Positions 26,417 to 38,215 are shown, numbered from the stretch's first letter. The stretch: 64,000 bases of DNA from Helicobacter aurati (GCF_003364265.1 NZ_NXLW01000004.1:88220-152219), one strand, 5' to 3'. Notes: generated by a model from the sequence alone, not told the origin. Numbers and translations: made by a program.

Positions 26417-29400
26417 ATGTTTAATGTAATAAAAGGCAAACAAACATTGCAGTATACCTTTTCCTTATTGGGCTTCGGTATGTTCGCAGGGACATTTCTT
26501 ACAGGAACGTTTTTGCAAGCAGCACAAGATATACAAAACAATATTTATAATCTAAATGATCAAAATAACAACGCAAATGATATTTTTTATAGTCAGAATA
26601 TGGGGTCTACATGGTCTAGCCTTGGGGCTAATTTCATTCAAAATTATCAAAATGGCACATTAATTATTGGCAATAGTAGTAAGTCTCCTGCTCAAAATAA
26701 TAGACATTGGTTTGGTACAGGAGGATGGCTAGGATATATCAATGCAACTTTTAACGTTAAGGAGGCATATCTTACAGGGATAATTGGTTCGGGCAATAAT
26801 GCAAGGACAGGTGGAGGAGCAAATCTTATTTTTAATGCGAGTAATTTGCTCACTCTTGATGGTGCAACCATTCAAATATATAAGGCAGGCACACAAAACT
26901 CTACTACTTTTTTGTATGGCAATACGATTGATGTGAGAAACTCATCTTTTATTTTAGAGGGTAATTTAGCAGGAGGTGGCCTCAATACGGTACGTTTAGG
27001 CTCTGATGCTACGCGACAAATCATGCTTAAAAATACTTCGATACGCTTTGATTCTATCACTGATGTAGGTCCTGTTTTGCCACAATTAATAATAAAATCA
27101 AATAGCAATCAATCCGAAATAGATTTTAGCTCTATCACAGGGAAGCGCGGACGTATAACTTTTGAAAAAGATCAATATAAGACCTTTAGCGCGCAAACGG
27201 TTAATGTTGAAGATATACATATTAACTCAAATAGAATCAAATTCCATGGAGATATTCGAGGAGGAACATTTAAGCTTGGCACAGACGCTGATACTTATTT
27301 CAACGCCTCTACACTTATTGTTACGGATAATTCACAGATTACAGCTAATCGATTTAATGTCGATGCGATTGAGCTATGGGGTGGAGCAAGCAATCTTATA
27401 ACGAGGACTAATCGTGAGTTAACTTTAAATTCCAATAATCAAATACACATTAAAGAACTTCGCAATAGCGATTATGTTGCTTTCCAAACAGGGGGTTTTA
27501 CTGCTACATTAAAAACAAATGCGAGGACAGAGATTGATAAAATCACTATGAGGAATTTTACAGCTGGTAACACTATGAATGTAGAAACGTCTGGCAATAA
27601 TAATCTCATTGTTGGTTCATTGAATTATGTAACAGATGGTATTGCTGGTAGTAGTGCGAGAGTCAAATTGCAAGCCTTAGATGGAAATGTGATTCTAAGG
27701 GATGTGAGTGGTTGTAATTCTTTATGCGTAGGATCGCAAGGCATTAGAGCACTGAATTTTTTACAAATAGTAGGTAAGAATTTCTATGCAGGGAAAGTAG
27801 AAGCAATGGGGCTTGTTACTGCAGGTAGTAACTCTACGCTTGATGCAAGGCAAGTTAATGGTACAACATTTATTGATGATTTTTACATTCGTTCAGGTAC
27901 GCTTTACGCTAGCGATTTCCATATTAATAATTTCACAGTATGGAAGGGTAATGCAAACCGTGTAGGCTTTGCACATCCAACAGCCGGAAGTGCTTTTAGC
28001 GCAGTGGATTATCATATCGGCAAAAGCTTTATTAATTACCTTTCACTAGAAATAGGTACAAGTCATACAGCCGATAGTGCAGCGTTATGGTTTAGACAGG
28101 GCGGAGAGATTCTGAATTATAATCTCATTGACGCAAGATCTACCTCCTATCTTAATATGAGCGGTATTAATCAAGTAAACATTAATCAGCTTACTGCGAC
28201 TGAAACAAGCTTCTATCTAAAAAATGCTATTTTTAATACTATTATCAACAAGAAAGGGCAAACCATAATTTCAAGTGATACGCAGATCGAAGCTAATGCT
28301 CTTAATATCAACGAGCTTTTGTGGTTAAAAGATGGAAGCAAAAATAGTGGAATAATAAACATTCGATTGAATGGCAATCAAGATGTCAATCAAGATTTTA
28401 GTAAGTATCTCAGTGTGAATGTTGATTCTACTGGGCTCAAAGCTATGAACAAAGAGCAACTTCAAACTTTGATTACAGAATCTGCTAGAGGTACTACGGC
28501 TCCACAATCTGATTATCAAAATGCAAGCGGTACTTATATTACAACAAAAGATAATAAACACTATCTGCTTTTGCCAGATATTATGTCTCACGAAGAAGTT
28601 ACCAATAGTGACTTGCAAGTAGCCAATGGAGGTAATTTGCTGATTGAGCAGACAAAGCTTAAAAAAGGAACTTTAGGTAATTATGGTAAAATCTTATTAG
28701 ATGCTGGATTTGTAGAAGGTGTTTTACCTATCTTTACGCTTGTAGGGAATCTTGACAATTATAATACAATAGATGTAGGAGCGAATGGCAGAATCAATAT
28801 GACTGGTGATTTTGCTAACTATGGTACACTCATCTTTAGACTGCAGGCAAATCCTAAGGATGCAAAAATAACTGATGTAAAAAACGGTGTGCTTAATATT
28901 ACAGGTAATGCAATGTTTGATGTATCTATGGGAACTCCCGGGGCATTTCAAGCTGATATTTTGGATATGAAAAGTCTTAATAATCTTAAACTTGCGACAC
29001 CCAATCGAGATGCATCTCAAGATCCAAACACTTATAGACTTATCAATGTAACAGGAAACATTAATTATACCTTTACGCAAGGCGATTATACAACAACCTT
29101 TAATAAAACAAACAACAATTATGCTATCTCGACTGTACATAAGGAAAGCACCGCGAATAATAATAAATGTGTCAACAGTAACTGTGTGATAATAGATAAC
29201 GGGCAAACCAAGCAAGAGACCTATTACACTATGAATAAAGGCAATAATCCATGGGATATGGATAAAGCACAAGTTGATTCTATTAAGGGCAATAGGCTAG
29301 AAAATGAAGTAGGTAGCTATGATAATCTAGGCAATCTTATTCAAAAGCCTAGTCAATCTGATAAACAAAAAGCATGCGATACTTCTAATCCTAATGCCTA

Positions 29401-31273
29401 TTGTGGATTTGCAGACAAAAATGCTAGTGAGGCAGAAAGGGGCTATAACTACGCTCAAGAGAGAATGAAAAATAGTTTTTCTGTTACTTACAAAGGAGCT
29501 AGTATTGACGGAAAATATTTGCAGGTTGAGAAAGTAGTAACTGGTAATATGATGGGGTTCCGTATCTTAAGAAGAGATATAACTGATTTTACTCAAGGTA
29601 ATGCAGAAACGCCTTTGTGCACAAAAGGTTCAAGTACCTTTGATTGTGTGTTGTATATGGAAGCTGGAGGCAATAATTCGTGGATTAATGCGATTAAAAA
29701 AGAAAGTGCGAATAGCTATGATATTCTCAAAGATCTTTTTTATAATGAAAATTCCGCTATTCTTTTTTTAATTAATGTTGATCAAAGCCTAGCTGCTTCT
29801 AGGAATCTTAATTATTTTCTTGAGGTTGCTAGGACACTTGATAGTACGTTTCAACATGTTTCAGATTTACAAAGTAAAAGTTCTACACTCAATACTCTTG
29901 CTTTAGCTATGGATAGCGCAAGGATTAATCGACTTACACGTGTTTCTTCCTTGCATGGTGTTGGCGTACCAATTAAAAACCAAGAAGTTTTAGCTTTTGA
30001 AGAATATCAACGAAAATTGAAAAAAGAATTAGAAATTGCACAAAAGATTCGGGAACAAAAGAATCTTTCCTTGTATAACGATGCTTTGCGAGAACAAGAA
30101 AATCGACAATTCGATTCTAAAGTGTCCCAAAATGACGGATATTTTTCATCTAGCAATAATGATTCTGGTATCGCTATCGTTAATACTAATAGTGCCTTTG
30201 CCAATTTTATAATACCAGCGGCACTTTCTCCGTCTAGCAAACAGACAAATAGTATGCCAGATATGCAAAATGACGATCCAGAAGTCCGCACAAAGAGAGA
30301 GCATAGCATGAATTTTGAATCTACAGGCACTCTTTGGTTTGAAAGCTTGAGTGATTTAGTAACTCGCTTTAACAAAAGGGGGGAATATCCCAATAACGCG
30401 TGGGTTAACGCGTTGGGTGATATTAATTTTTCCACTTCAGGTACTGCGCAACTCTATGGTGTTAATGCGGGTTATGATTATTTTATAACAAGTATTCATA
30501 CGGCTATTGGTGGATATGCAGGTTATGGTTATGGAATCTTTAAGGGAGGGTATAATGGCTTTGTCTCTAATACTTCAAATAATATTTTTGCAGGATTGTA
30601 TAGTAGGACTTTTATCCATAATCAAAAAATCGATATTACTGTAAATTCTGCTTTTGGTTTCGTGAATGAAGAGCTTAGTTCTGGTGTACCTAATATGGAG
30701 CTGCTCAATCTCTTTGGACAAAGATATGGGTATAACATTACTAATCTTGAAGCTAATGTAAGCTATGGTTATGCCTTTAGTTTGACTAAGGGATATATTT
30801 TGAAGCCCTTCTTAGGAGTTAACTATTATTCTTTAGAGTCTAGCAATCTTAATCACAATGGTGCAACTACAAGTGATTTTCTGGTTGATACTCACAATAA
30901 TGCAAGGAAGGGCTTGGGTGTTATCGTCGGAGTGGAGGGCAGAAAGTATTGGGCTAATCAAAGCTATGTATTTTTGTTGGGGCAATTGAAACAAGATGTT
31001 GCAATATTACAAAGTAACCTTAATGAAACAGGGCATGCGACAACACAGGCTGGCGTTGTCAATGGAGGTAATGATTTGGGCAGTGTAGGCGCACAGAATA
31101 TGCTGTATGTCAATTATGCGAAAGAGAATTTACAATCTTCACTTTTCATTGCTGGAGGTGGAGAGTATGCTCTAGGCAGATTCTATGTTAATGGGAGCAT
31201 GAATTTCCAAAATGCGATGTTTGAGAAAAATTTCGGATTAGGGTTTAATCTTGGGGCTAGGGTAATTTTTTAA
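26417..31273 (+). CDS. VacA-like autotransporter (type Va)
   Basis: A 1618-residue surface protein. An extended signal region (about 1-38, with LLGFGMFAGTFLTGTFLQAA) precedes an Asn/Thr/Ser-rich beta-helical passenger of many short repeats (for example SNLLTLDGATIQ, SITGKRG and TNRELTLNSNNQIHI). A region around 640-870 (NINELLWLKDGSKNSG, LLPDIMSHEEVTNSDLQ) resembles VacA and its H. pylori paralogues. A helical linker with SSLHGVGVPIKNQEVLAFEEY follows. The last roughly 280 residues form a beta-barrel ending in ARVIF with terminal Phe. Several Cys pairs (GCNSLCVG, KCVNSNC, ACDTSNPNAYC, LCTKGSSTFDC) are unusual for a passenger. Vacuolating activity cannot be assumed; VacA paralogues in H. pylori are mostly colonisation factors. 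Confidence 0.88.
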   Translation: MFNVIKGKQTLQYTFSLLGFGMFAGTFLTGTFLQAAQDIQNNIYNLNDQNNNANDIFYSQNMGSTWSSLGANFIQNYQNGTLIIGNSSKSPAQNNRHWFGTGGWLGYINATFNVKEAYLTGIIGSGNNARTGGGANLIFNASNLLTLDGATIQIYKAGTQNSTTFLYGNTIDVRNSSFILEGNLAGGGLNTVRLGSDATRQIMLKNTSIRFDSITDVGPVLPQLIIKSNSNQSEIDFSSITGKRGRITFEKDQYKTFSAQTVNVEDIHINSNRIKFHGDIRGGTFKLGTDADTYFNASTLIVTDNSQITANRFNVDAIELWGGASNLITRTNRELTLNSNNQIHIKELRNSDYVAFQTGGFTATLKTNARTEIDKITMRNFTAGNTMNVETSGNNNLIVGSLNYVTDGIAGSSARVKLQALDGNVILRDVSGCNSLCVGSQGIRALNFLQIVGKNFYAGKVEAMGLVTAGSNSTLDARQVNGTTFIDDFYIRSGTLYASDFHINNFTVWKGNANRVGFAHPTAGSAFSAVDYHIGKSFINYLSLEIGTSHTADSAALWFRQGGEILNYNLIDARSTSYLNMSGINQVNINQLTATETSFYLKNAIFNTIINKKGQTIISSDTQIEANALNINELLWLKDGSKNSGIINIRLNGNQDVNQDFSKYLSVNVDSTGLKAMNKEQLQTLITESARGTTAPQSDYQNASGTYITTKDNKHYLLLPDIMSHEEVTNSDLQVANGGNLLIEQTKLKKGTLGNYGKILLDAGFVEGVLPIFTLVGNLDNYNTIDVGANGRINMTGDFANYGTLIFRLQANPKDAKITDVKNGVLNITGNAMFDVSMGTPGAFQADILDMKSLNNLKLATPNRDASQDPNTYRLINVTGNINYTFTQGDYTTTFNKTNNNYAISTVHKESTANNNKCVNSNCVIIDNGQTKQETYYTMNKGNNPWDMDKAQVDSIKGNRLENEVGSYDNLGNLIQKPSQSDKQKACDTSNPNAYCGFADKNASEAERGYNYAQERMKNSFSVTYKGASIDGKYLQVEKVVTGNMMGFRILRRDITDFTQGNAETPLCTKGSSTFDCVLYMEAGGNNSWINAIKKESANSYDILKDLFYNENSAILFLINVDQSLAASRNLNYFLEVARTLDSTFQHVSDLQSKSSTLNTLALAMDSARINRLTRVSSLHGVGVPIKNQEVLAFEEYQRKLKKELEIAQKIREQKNLSLYNDALREQENRQFDSKVSQNDGYFSSSNNDSGIAIVNTNSAFANFIIPAALSPSSKQTNSMPDMQNDDPEVRTKREHSMNFESTGTLWFESLSDLVTRFNKRGEYPNNAWVNALGDINFSTSGTAQLYGVNAGYDYFITSIHTAIGGYAGYGYGIFKGGYNGFVSNTSNNIFAGLYSRTFIHNQKIDITVNSAFGFVNEELSSGVPNMELLNLFGQRYGYNITNLEANVSYGYAFSLTKGYILKPFLGVNYYSLESSNLNHNGATTSDFLVDTHNNARKGLGVIVGVEGRKYWANQSYVFLLGQLKQDVAILQSNLNETGHATTQAGVVNGGNDLGSVGAQNMLYVNYAKENLQSSLFIAGGGEYALGRFYVNGSMNFQNAMFEKNFGLGFNLGARVIF

Positions 31274-31340
31274 CATATTCTACTTCTTCGCATTTTTAGT
31301 TTTGTTACAATTATGATTATTTTATTAGCAAGAAGTAATC

Positions 31341-34190
31341 ATGCCCAATCCTATTGATAAATCATTATCTGATGTACCTCATTTAGAATCTTTAAACACG
31401 CAGCAATGTGGCTCTCCTTGTGAAGATAAAGAAAGGGGGATGTTTTTTCGTAAGCAGAGTTTGTATATTCTTAGTACTACTAGGGCAAAAGCTGAATTTT
31501 ATTTGCATTATTCAAGAGTTGCCAATATTGATTTTACTCCGCTTTCTGTATCTAATACACAGGAATTATTAATTAACGATGAGTGGTTTTCTCTATTTGA
31601 TTTTTCAAGAAAACCTGATATGCAAGATGGAATCTTGCCGTCTGCTATGACTCTTGGCGAGTTTTTTCAAAGAGTTGTTTATTCTTCGCGCGCTTTCATT
31701 CCAAAGAATATTCAAGGATTTTTTCTTTCTCAAGCTCTAAAGAGTGTCAAGAAAGCAAAGAAATTATCTTCACATCAATGTATGGGGTTTTTATGTCCAG
31801 AAGAAAGTTTTATTGCTTATTTAGAGAGTTCAACGCTTTTGTTGCAATTCTATGATGAATTACGCGAACATAAAATTCCTATTACTGCTGAAAAATTACG
31901 ACAATTTAGTTCCATTGATACGTATGATGAATATGAATGGCAACTCGCACTGCTTGCGGAGATTTATGCGCAGTATCAAGATATTCTCGCTCTCAATAAT
32001 CTTACAGATTCTATTTACAGCAATGATATTGCCCCTAACTATCAAGTGCTTCAATCCTATCTTGAAGAGTTTGAGAGTATCCATATAGAGCTTGAGGGGT
32101 TTATCTCCCCATTACAACACGAAGTTTTATTGCAAGTGGCAAAAATCATTCCTGTATTTGTGCATTTTCATACCGACGAATATAATGTTTCGCATTACAT
32201 TGCCTCTTTTGGAGTAACGTTGGAATCTAAAAAAAAATATATTTATTGCCTTTCAAATGCTAAGATGATTTGCAGTAATGACCGAAAACTGCAACTAAGT
32301 AGCCTCATTCTTTATAAAACACAAAAAGTTATGAATCAAGCTAATCTTGCATTATATCTTGCATCGGTGTGGCAGCGGCAAATTTTACAGGGCGAAGCGA
32401 TTGAGCGCGATTTCGCGATTATTGTCCCGAACGAATCTTTTATTAATTATCTTATGGTTTTAGATTCTTATACTCTCTTTAATTACGCTATGGGGATACC
32501 TATTCATTCTATCAATGAATATAGAATCTTACAGTCTATTTATGAGTTATTACAACAAGATACGTATAAAGGATTGCCACTAGAGCCGCTCTTTAATTTT
32601 CTTATTGCGCAACGAGATTCGATTCAATCTTGTAGCGATACCAATGAACAAACGCGCTTATTGCAACAAGCCTTGCAACGATTATTCCCAAGTGTGTTGA
32701 AAGATTATAGGCTTTTAGAATCCACTCACACAGAGAATCCCTGTCAAGATTCGCATTCTTTTTCGGAGTTTTTGTTGGTTCTTATCGAGAATCCTTCATG
32801 TCATTATGTACAAGAGCCAACCTTACAGAATTTGGAGGATGTGCTTTTCTTGCTTTTTTCTCAAAACAAATCACTTCTTGCAGAATCTGTCCGCATTCTT
32901 TCGTCATTGCATGCTCTTTATAATGCAGACTTTTTTGCTGTGCAGCCATTGGATTTCTATCAGCTTTTTACGCTCTTTATGCGAGATTTGAGTCGTTTGA
33001 ATCTAAGCGATGTTGCAGGGGGGAAAATTCGCGTTATGGGGGCATTAGAGGCAAGAAGTCTTAGCTTCAAAGAAGTATTGATTGTAGATTTTACGGATGA
33101 TTATATACCTAATGTCCAATCGCAAAATATGTTTTTAAATTCTAAGATTCGGAGATTCTATAATATTCCTACTAAGCTTGATAAAGAAAATCTCTTTAAA
33201 CACCATTATTATAGTATTATGAAGAATACACAAAAAACGTATATAAGTTTTGTGAGTAACGCGCAAAAAGTTCCCTCCACGTTTCTCTTTGAATTACATT
33301 GCGATATAGATTCGGCGCATGATATTGATATGATGTATAGTTATTATGATGTAACTCGCAGTTTGAATCATGTATTCCAAGAAGATAGTTTCCCTCCTTT
33401 TGCCTATACGCAACCATTTAGCGCAACTGCACTTGACACATATCAAAAGTGTATTCGTAAGTTTTATTTTTACTATATTGAGAATCTACGCAATGAACCA
33501 TTGATACAAGAGGACATCAACCGTAAAGACATAGGTCTTTGTATACATGGAGCTTTACAGGTTAGCTATGCGCCATTCATCAACGTTAGCATAGGGGAAA
33601 AGGAGATAGAATCTATTGCGAAAATATTTCAACAAGAGTGCGCGATGCGAATTGCAAGAGAGAATTACACTCTTGCAACGCGCTTAGAAATAGAGAGATT
33701 ATGCTTTATTATGCGACATTTTTTTGAATATCAAAAGCAGAGGGCACGAGCAGATTCTCTGCAAATTCTTGCGCTTGAGCATACATTCCATGTGAGTTGC
33801 TGTGGCTATGAATTTCGCGGTACTATCGATCGTGTTGAAAAGTATGGCGATGCGATTTGGATATATGACTATAAAACAGGTACAAAACCAAAGCAAATAG
33901 AAAGTTTACAAATGCCATTGTATAGCCTGTGTCTTGAGAAGGCTAAGGAGAGTTTTGACTTCTTAACTCCTTATAGAGATTTGCCAATATACTATGCGTA
34001 TTTTTATTTAGAGGATTTTGCATTGAACAATGCGCAATCGGCTGTTGTTTTACAAGATACGCTTTTGCAAGAACAACGTTTGCAGACGTTATTTAACATG
34101 TTGGAATCTTTTGGAAAAGAAAACTTACAAACACAGCAAAAGAGGAATTGTGAGGATTGCGAATATACATTGTTATGTCAAAGGACATAG
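31341..34190 (+). CDS. addB: AddB-type helicase/nuclease subunit with Fe-S nuclease domain
   Basis: A subunit of the AddAB double-strand-break repair nuclease, 949 residues from the ATG at 31341. An ATG at 31440 (MFFRKQSLYIL), close behind a GGGGG run, would match the usual N-terminus better. The C-terminal RecB-type PD-(D/E)xK nuclease is clear: GICIHG-like IGLCIHGALQ, FRGTIDRVEKYG and the catalytic IYDYKTG. Four Cys (YQKCIRKF, then CEDCEYTLLC at the end) are arranged as in AddB 4Fe-4S nucleases. The N-terminal part is a degenerate helicase fold. The AddA partner is not in this window. Convergent with the RND pump gene. Confidence 0.85.
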   Translation: MPNPIDKSLSDVPHLESLNTQQCGSPCEDKERGMFFRKQSLYILSTTRAKAEFYLHYSRVANIDFTPLSVSNTQELLINDEWFSLFDFSRKPDMQDGILPSAMTLGEFFQRVVYSSRAFIPKNIQGFFLSQALKSVKKAKKLSSHQCMGFLCPEESFIAYLESSTLLLQFYDELREHKIPITAEKLRQFSSIDTYDEYEWQLALLAEIYAQYQDILALNNLTDSIYSNDIAPNYQVLQSYLEEFESIHIELEGFISPLQHEVLLQVAKIIPVFVHFHTDEYNVSHYIASFGVTLESKKKYIYCLSNAKMICSNDRKLQLSSLILYKTQKVMNQANLALYLASVWQRQILQGEAIERDFAIIVPNESFINYLMVLDSYTLFNYAMGIPIHSINEYRILQSIYELLQQDTYKGLPLEPLFNFLIAQRDSIQSCSDTNEQTRLLQQALQRLFPSVLKDYRLLESTHTENPCQDSHSFSEFLLVLIENPSCHYVQEPTLQNLEDVLFLLFSQNKSLLAESVRILSSLHALYNADFFAVQPLDFYQLFTLFMRDLSRLNLSDVAGGKIRVMGALEARSLSFKEVLIVDFTDDYIPNVQSQNMFLNSKIRRFYNIPTKLDKENLFKHHYYSIMKNTQKTYISFVSNAQKVPSTFLFELHCDIDSAHDIDMMYSYYDVTRSLNHVFQEDSFPPFAYTQPFSATALDTYQKCIRKFYFYYIENLRNEPLIQEDINRKDIGLCIHGALQVSYAPFINVSIGEKEIESIAKIFQQECAMRIARENYTLATRLEIERLCFIMRHFFEYQKQRARADSLQILALEHTFHVSCCGYEFRGTIDRVEKYGDAIWIYDYKTGTKPKQIESLQMPLYSLCLEKAKESFDFLTPYRDLPIYYAYFYLEDFALNNAQSAVVLQDTLLQEQRLQTLFNMLESFGKENLQTQQKRNCEDCEYTLLCQRT

Positions 34191-34250
34191 GCAATTTGTG
34201 GATATAGCTTATAAGAATATGTTGCCCACTCAACTTATACTTCGCATTTA

Positions 34251-37200
34251 TCATTGTCGTGAGCGAAATTGTTTTTTGAGCCATTCGCTTAATCTTGCCA
34301 AATAACTATAAAACAATGGGACAAAAAATACCGCTAAAAAGGTTGCTGCAAGCATCCCTCCGATAACTCCTGTCCCAATAGAATGCCTGCTAAGCGCACC
34401 TGCTCCACTAGAGATTGCTAAAGGCAACACACCTAAGCTAAAACAAAGGGAAGTCATTACAATGGGTCGAAAACGTAATTTTGCGGCTCTAATGGCAGAT
34501 TCTGCAATGCTTTTCTTTTCTTTTTCTCGTAGATGCGTAGCAAACTCTACAATCAAAATAGCGTTTTTCGCTGCTAAAGCAATAAGCGTAATGAGTCCAA
34601 CTTGAAAGTAAATATCATTTTCTAATCCACGTAAAAAAGTCGCAAGTATTGCTCCAAATATTGCAAAAGGCACAGATAGCATAACGGCTAGGGGCATTAG
34701 CCATTTTTCATATTGTGCAACAAGAATGAGAAATACAAAAATCAATCCAAAAATAAAGGCTAGATTCCCACTTCCTGCATTTGCTTGTTCTTGATAGCTC
34801 GATCCAGAGTAAGCTATATCATAGCCGTATGGTAGAACTTCTTTGGCGATTTCTTCTAAGGCTTTGATTAAATCGCCGCTTGAGTAGCCGAAATTTTGGT
34901 AGCCTATTATTTGTGCGGCAGGGAAAAGATTAAAACGATTAATAACTTCCGCGCCTATGATTCTATGAAAAGATAGAAGAGAGCTTAAAGGGACAAGATT
35001 GCCCGTCCTGCTTTTTACGAAAATTTTATTTAAGTCTTCAACATTCATGCGAAAATCAGAATCTGCTTGCATAATAACGCGAAAAGTTCGGTCATAAAGT
35101 TCAAAGTTATTGACATAATGGCTACCAAAAGTAAGTTGCATGGTTGTGAAAATATCATTGATATTTATATCAAGCGCGCTTGCTTCCTCTCTATTAAGAA
35201 TGACTTCATATTGTGGTGTGTCAGCAGCAAAGCTAGTGAAGATTCTGCTAAATTCTGGTCTTTCTTTCGCTTTCGCTATTACAAGGTTTGTGTAGTATTG
35301 GAGTTCTTCTATGCTGCCACCTTCTTTGCTTTGTATAAAGGCATTCACTCCGCTTGCATCAAAGCCGATGATTGTAGGTGCTTGTGCGAGGATAAAATTT
35401 GCATGTGGGTATTGATTCAATTCCTTATCTAACTCTGCGATGATTTCCCTATCGCTTTGCCCCTTGTCTTTACGTTGATTCCAATCAATAAGCCTTTCAA
35501 ATGCAACACCGCCGTTAGTCTTAAAGCTACCCACAAGAAAGCTGTATCCAGAAATAGTTGTTTGTTCGCTAATTAAGCTGTATTTTTTCAAAGTTTGAAT
35601 CAAGAATTTTTGTGCTTCGATAGTTCTTGATAAAGAACTTCCCTCTGGCAATACGGTATGCACAATGATAAATCCCATATCTTCACTTGGTACGAGACTT
35701 TTGGACGTTCTTTGAAATAAGACAAAAGTTGCAAAGATGATAATGATAAAGAGTGCAACAAAGAGTAACCCTCGTTTTAGAATCCTTGCCACTTCTCTTG
35801 AGAATTTCATAGTGAGTTTGTCGAAAAAATAATGGAATTTTGCGATCATCCAGAAAGGTTTGGTTGTTGTTCTTGTAAGGATTAGCGCACAAAGAGCTGG
35901 AGTAAGAGTTAGCGCAACAAGTCCAGAGATAACCACTGAGATAACAATGGTTATTGCAAATTGTTTGTAGATTTCTCCACTAAAGCCCCCCATAAATACA
36001 ACAGGAATAAATACCGCACTCAAGACTAACACAATAGCAATCACTGGCGCACTGATTTCTCGCATAGATTCTATGGTGGCTTCTTTTGGCTTCAAATGTT
36101 TCTCATGCATGATACGTTCGACGTTTTCAATCACAATAATCGCATCATCAACGACTATGCCAATGGCTAAGATAAGACCAAAAAGTGTGAGCAAGTTAAT
36201 AGAGAATCCAAAAACATATAAGCCCGCGAAAGTACCAATGATTGAAACGGGAATAGCAATGACAGGAATAATGGTTGCGCGAAAACTTCCCAAGAAAATA
36301 TAAATGACAAGTATCACTAAGACAATAGCTTCTATAAGGGTTTTTACTACTTCATGAATTGAGGCAGCGATAAATTCTGTAGGGCGGAAAGGAATAGAAT
36401 ATTTCATACCATCGGGAAATTTTTTGCTCAATCGTTCCATAGTGATTCTTACTTTATCTGCAACTTCTAACATATTTGCTCCCGGTTGAAGACTAATTCT
36501 AATGGGTACAGAGGGAATATCATTGTAGTAATTATCTGTTAGGTAATCTTGCCCTCCTAATTCCACTCTGGCTATATCTTTTAATCGCAATGTACTACCG
36601 TCTTGATTAGCAAGAATAATGATATTTTCAAATTCTTCTTTGCTTGAGAATAAGCCGTTGGCAATAATGCTATAAGTAAAATCCGTTTGTATGATTGGCT
36701 CTTGCCCAAATTTGCCCGGGGCGAATTGTGCATTTTGTTCTTGTACTTTTGTTAAAACCTCAATCGGAGAAAGATTATACTGATAGAGCTTATCAGGCTG
36801 AAGCCAGATTCTCATTGCATAATTTTGTAAGCTCCATAGTTGGACATCGCCTATGCCACTTATACGTTTGAGTTCATCAATTACATTAAGGATTGCGTAG
36901 TTCGCTATAAAGAGCTGTGAGTGGAGTGGATTATCTGAATAGAGGTGGTAAAGTCCTATGACTGCGGTAGAGGATTTTTGTACAGTAACGCCCAATCTTT
37001 GTACTTCACTTGGAAGTTGGTTGAGGATTGCTTGGACGCGATTATTAACGTTTACTAATGCTATATCTGGATTAACGTCGTTATTAAAAAAGACGTTAAT
37101 ATCAAGTCTACCTGCTGAACTTGCAGATGTCTGTATATAGATCATGCCTTCTGCACCATTAATACTATTTTCAATGATGCTAGCTACACTTGTAGAAAGT

Positions 37201-37370
37201 GTCTTGGCACTAGCACCCGGATAATTTGCTTGTACTGCAATTTGTGTCGGTACTACCTTTGGGTATTGTTCGATAGGGAGATTAAACATGCACAAGAGTC
37301 CAGCTATAATAATGATAATTGAGATAACCATACTAAAAGATGGACGAGTGATAAAAAATCTTGAGAACAT
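34251..37370 (-). CDS. RND multidrug efflux pump, inner membrane (AcrB/HefC type)
   Basis: A 1039-residue proton-driven transporter of the HAE-1 group, which exports hydrophobic drugs and bile salts through a periplasmic adaptor and TolC-type channel. Seen: N-terminal [46 protein letters not shown]4 proton-relay Asp pair in [22 protein letters not shown], and the TM10 Lys in [14 protein letters not shown]. Two periplasmic porter domains of normal size. AAGGAGTACT precedes the ATG. No adaptor or channel gene adjoins it, unlike hefABC or cmeABC operons. The nearest such genes are at 40030-42960, across a divergent locus. Confidence 0.95.
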   Translation of the reverse strand: MFSRFFITRPSFSMVISIIIIIAGLLCMFNLPIEQYPKVVPTQIAVQANYPGASAKTLSTSVASIIENSINGAEGMIYIQTSASSAGRLDINVFFNNDVNPDIALVNVNNRVQAILNQLPSEVQRLGVTVQKSSTAVIGLYHLYSDNPLHSQLFIANYAILNVIDELKRISGIGDVQLWSLQNYAMRIWLQPDKLYQYNLSPIEVLTKVQEQNAQFAPGKFGQEPIIQTDFTYSIIANGLFSSKEEFENIIILANQDGSTLRLKDIARVELGGQDYLTDNYYNDIPSVPIRISLQPGANMLEVADKVRITMERLSKKFPDGMKYSIPFRPTEFIAASIHEVVKTLIEAIVLVILVIYIFLGSFRATIIPVIAIPVSIIGTFAGLYVFGFSINLLTLFGLILAIGIVVDDAIIVIENVERIMHEKHLKPKEATIESMREISAPVIAIVLVLSAVFIPVVFMGGFSGEIYKQFAITIVISVVISGLVALTLTPALCALILTRTTTKPFWMIAKFHYFFDKLTMKFSREVARILKRGLLFVALFIIIIFATFVLFQRTSKSLVPSEDMGFIIVHTVLPEGSSLSRTIEAQKFLIQTLKKYSLISEQTTISGYSFLVGSFKTNGGVAFERLIDWNQRKDKGQSDREIIAELDKELNQYPHANFILAQAPTIIGFDASGVNAFIQSKEGGSIEELQYYTNLVIAKAKERPEFSRIFTSFAADTPQYEVILNREEASALDININDIFTTMQLTFGSHYVNNFELYDRTFRVIMQADSDFRMNVEDLNKIFVKSRTGNLVPLSSLLSFHRIIGAEVINRFNLFPAAQIIGYQNFGYSSGDLIKALEEIAKEVLPYGYDIAYSGSSYQEQANAGSGNLAFIFGLIFVFLILVAQYEKWLMPLAVMLSVPFAIFGAILATFLRGLENDIYFQVGLITLIALAAKNAILIVEFATHLREKEKKSIAESAIRAAKLRFRPIVMTSLCFSLGVLPLAISSGAGALSRHSIGTGVIGGMLAATFLAVFFVPLFYSYLARLSEWLKKQFRSRQ

Positions 37371-37568
37371 AGTACTCCTTAGTCTTATTTGTAACTATTT
37401 AGAATGGGGTGATTATAAAGCATGACACTTAGTGTTTGTCAAGAGAATTGTTTGTTAATTATTACTGATAATCGATAGATAGTTATAAATGTTTACCTTG
37501 TGAGTTGATTATTAGGATACAATCTAACTTTAATTCATTTAGTTTAAGTTTACTTTTAGGAGTTTGTT

Positions 37569-38132
37569 ATGAAAAAACTTTTTTATTTTACAAGAACAAA
37601 AACTTCAGGGATTTTGGCAGCAGCTTTATTTGTTGGATTCGCAGGCTCGAGTGCACAGGCGTTACCTTTGCTAGGACTTGAAGCTGGTGGTATTGTAGGG
37701 TTAAACGTTGGGGAACACATAAGAGATATTAATATTAATTTTAATAAATCCGATCTTGCTTATGCTTCTTATCTTAGTTACGGTGCTTATGCTAGATTAT
37801 GGATTAAAACCCCGTTACGTATTGCTCCTTTTATAAAATGGGAAGATGTTGCTACTAAGGGAATTGCGGCAGAAGAAAGATTCAACAACGTTCAGTATGG
37901 CGGAGTGGTTGGTATCCCTTTGCTTGGAATTATAACGCCTTATATTGGGGGGAGCTATTCGACATTTACGAGACAATATGAGAATACTTGGGCATTTAAT
38001 TATGGCGTACACATAACTTTCCCTATTGTTCCTATTGCTTTTGGTATTGATGGTTCTTTTCAACGACCAAAAACAGAAGGGCATAAGGTTGACCTTCATA
38101 GAATCGGTGTAACTCTAGCACTACAATTCTAG
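37569..38132 (+). CDS. Small outer-membrane beta-barrel protein
   Basis: 187 residues with a signal peptide (cleavage likely after GSSAQA) and alternating hydrophobic/polar strands with many Gly and aromatic residues (GLEAGGIVGLNVG, YASYLSYGAYARLWI, YGGVVGIPLLG, PYIGGSYS). It ends LALQF with the terminal Phe expected of an outer-membrane barrel, about eight strands. Similar small OMPs exist in Helicobacter. Function unknown. TTTAGGAG precedes the ATG and a TACAAT -10 (37518-37523) lies 46 nt upstream. Divergent from the RND pump. Confidence 0.8.
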   Translation: MKKLFYFTRTKTSGILAAALFVGFAGSSAQALPLLGLEAGGIVGLNVGEHIRDININFNKSDLAYASYLSYGAYARLWIKTPLRIAPFIKWEDVATKGIAAEERFNNVQYGGVVGIPLLGIITPYIGGSYSTFTRQYENTWAFNYGVHITFPIVPIAFGIDGSFQRPKTEGHKVDLHRIGVTLALQF

Positions 38133-38215
38133 TTTGCCTAATAAATATGGTTCGTACTTGATTCTAACTTTCATAGACAATATTTTACAATCTCTAATAA
38201 ATCGCTATAAATGTT

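Noticed and set aside
28724..29272. 182-codon minus-strand ORF opposite the autotransporter passenger
   Set aside because: Ile/Cys-rich shadow of Asn- and Thr-rich repeats. No sign of selection or of translation signals.
31341..31439. Extra 33 N-terminal residues of AddB as a separate regulatory domain
   Set aside because: They are low-complexity and more simply explained by an upstream ATG in the same frame. The conserved part starts near 31440.
37371..37568. Possible repressor operator between the RND pump and the outer-membrane protein gene
   Set aside because: Only loose AT-rich partial repeats; no clear palindrome and no TetR-type gene nearby.
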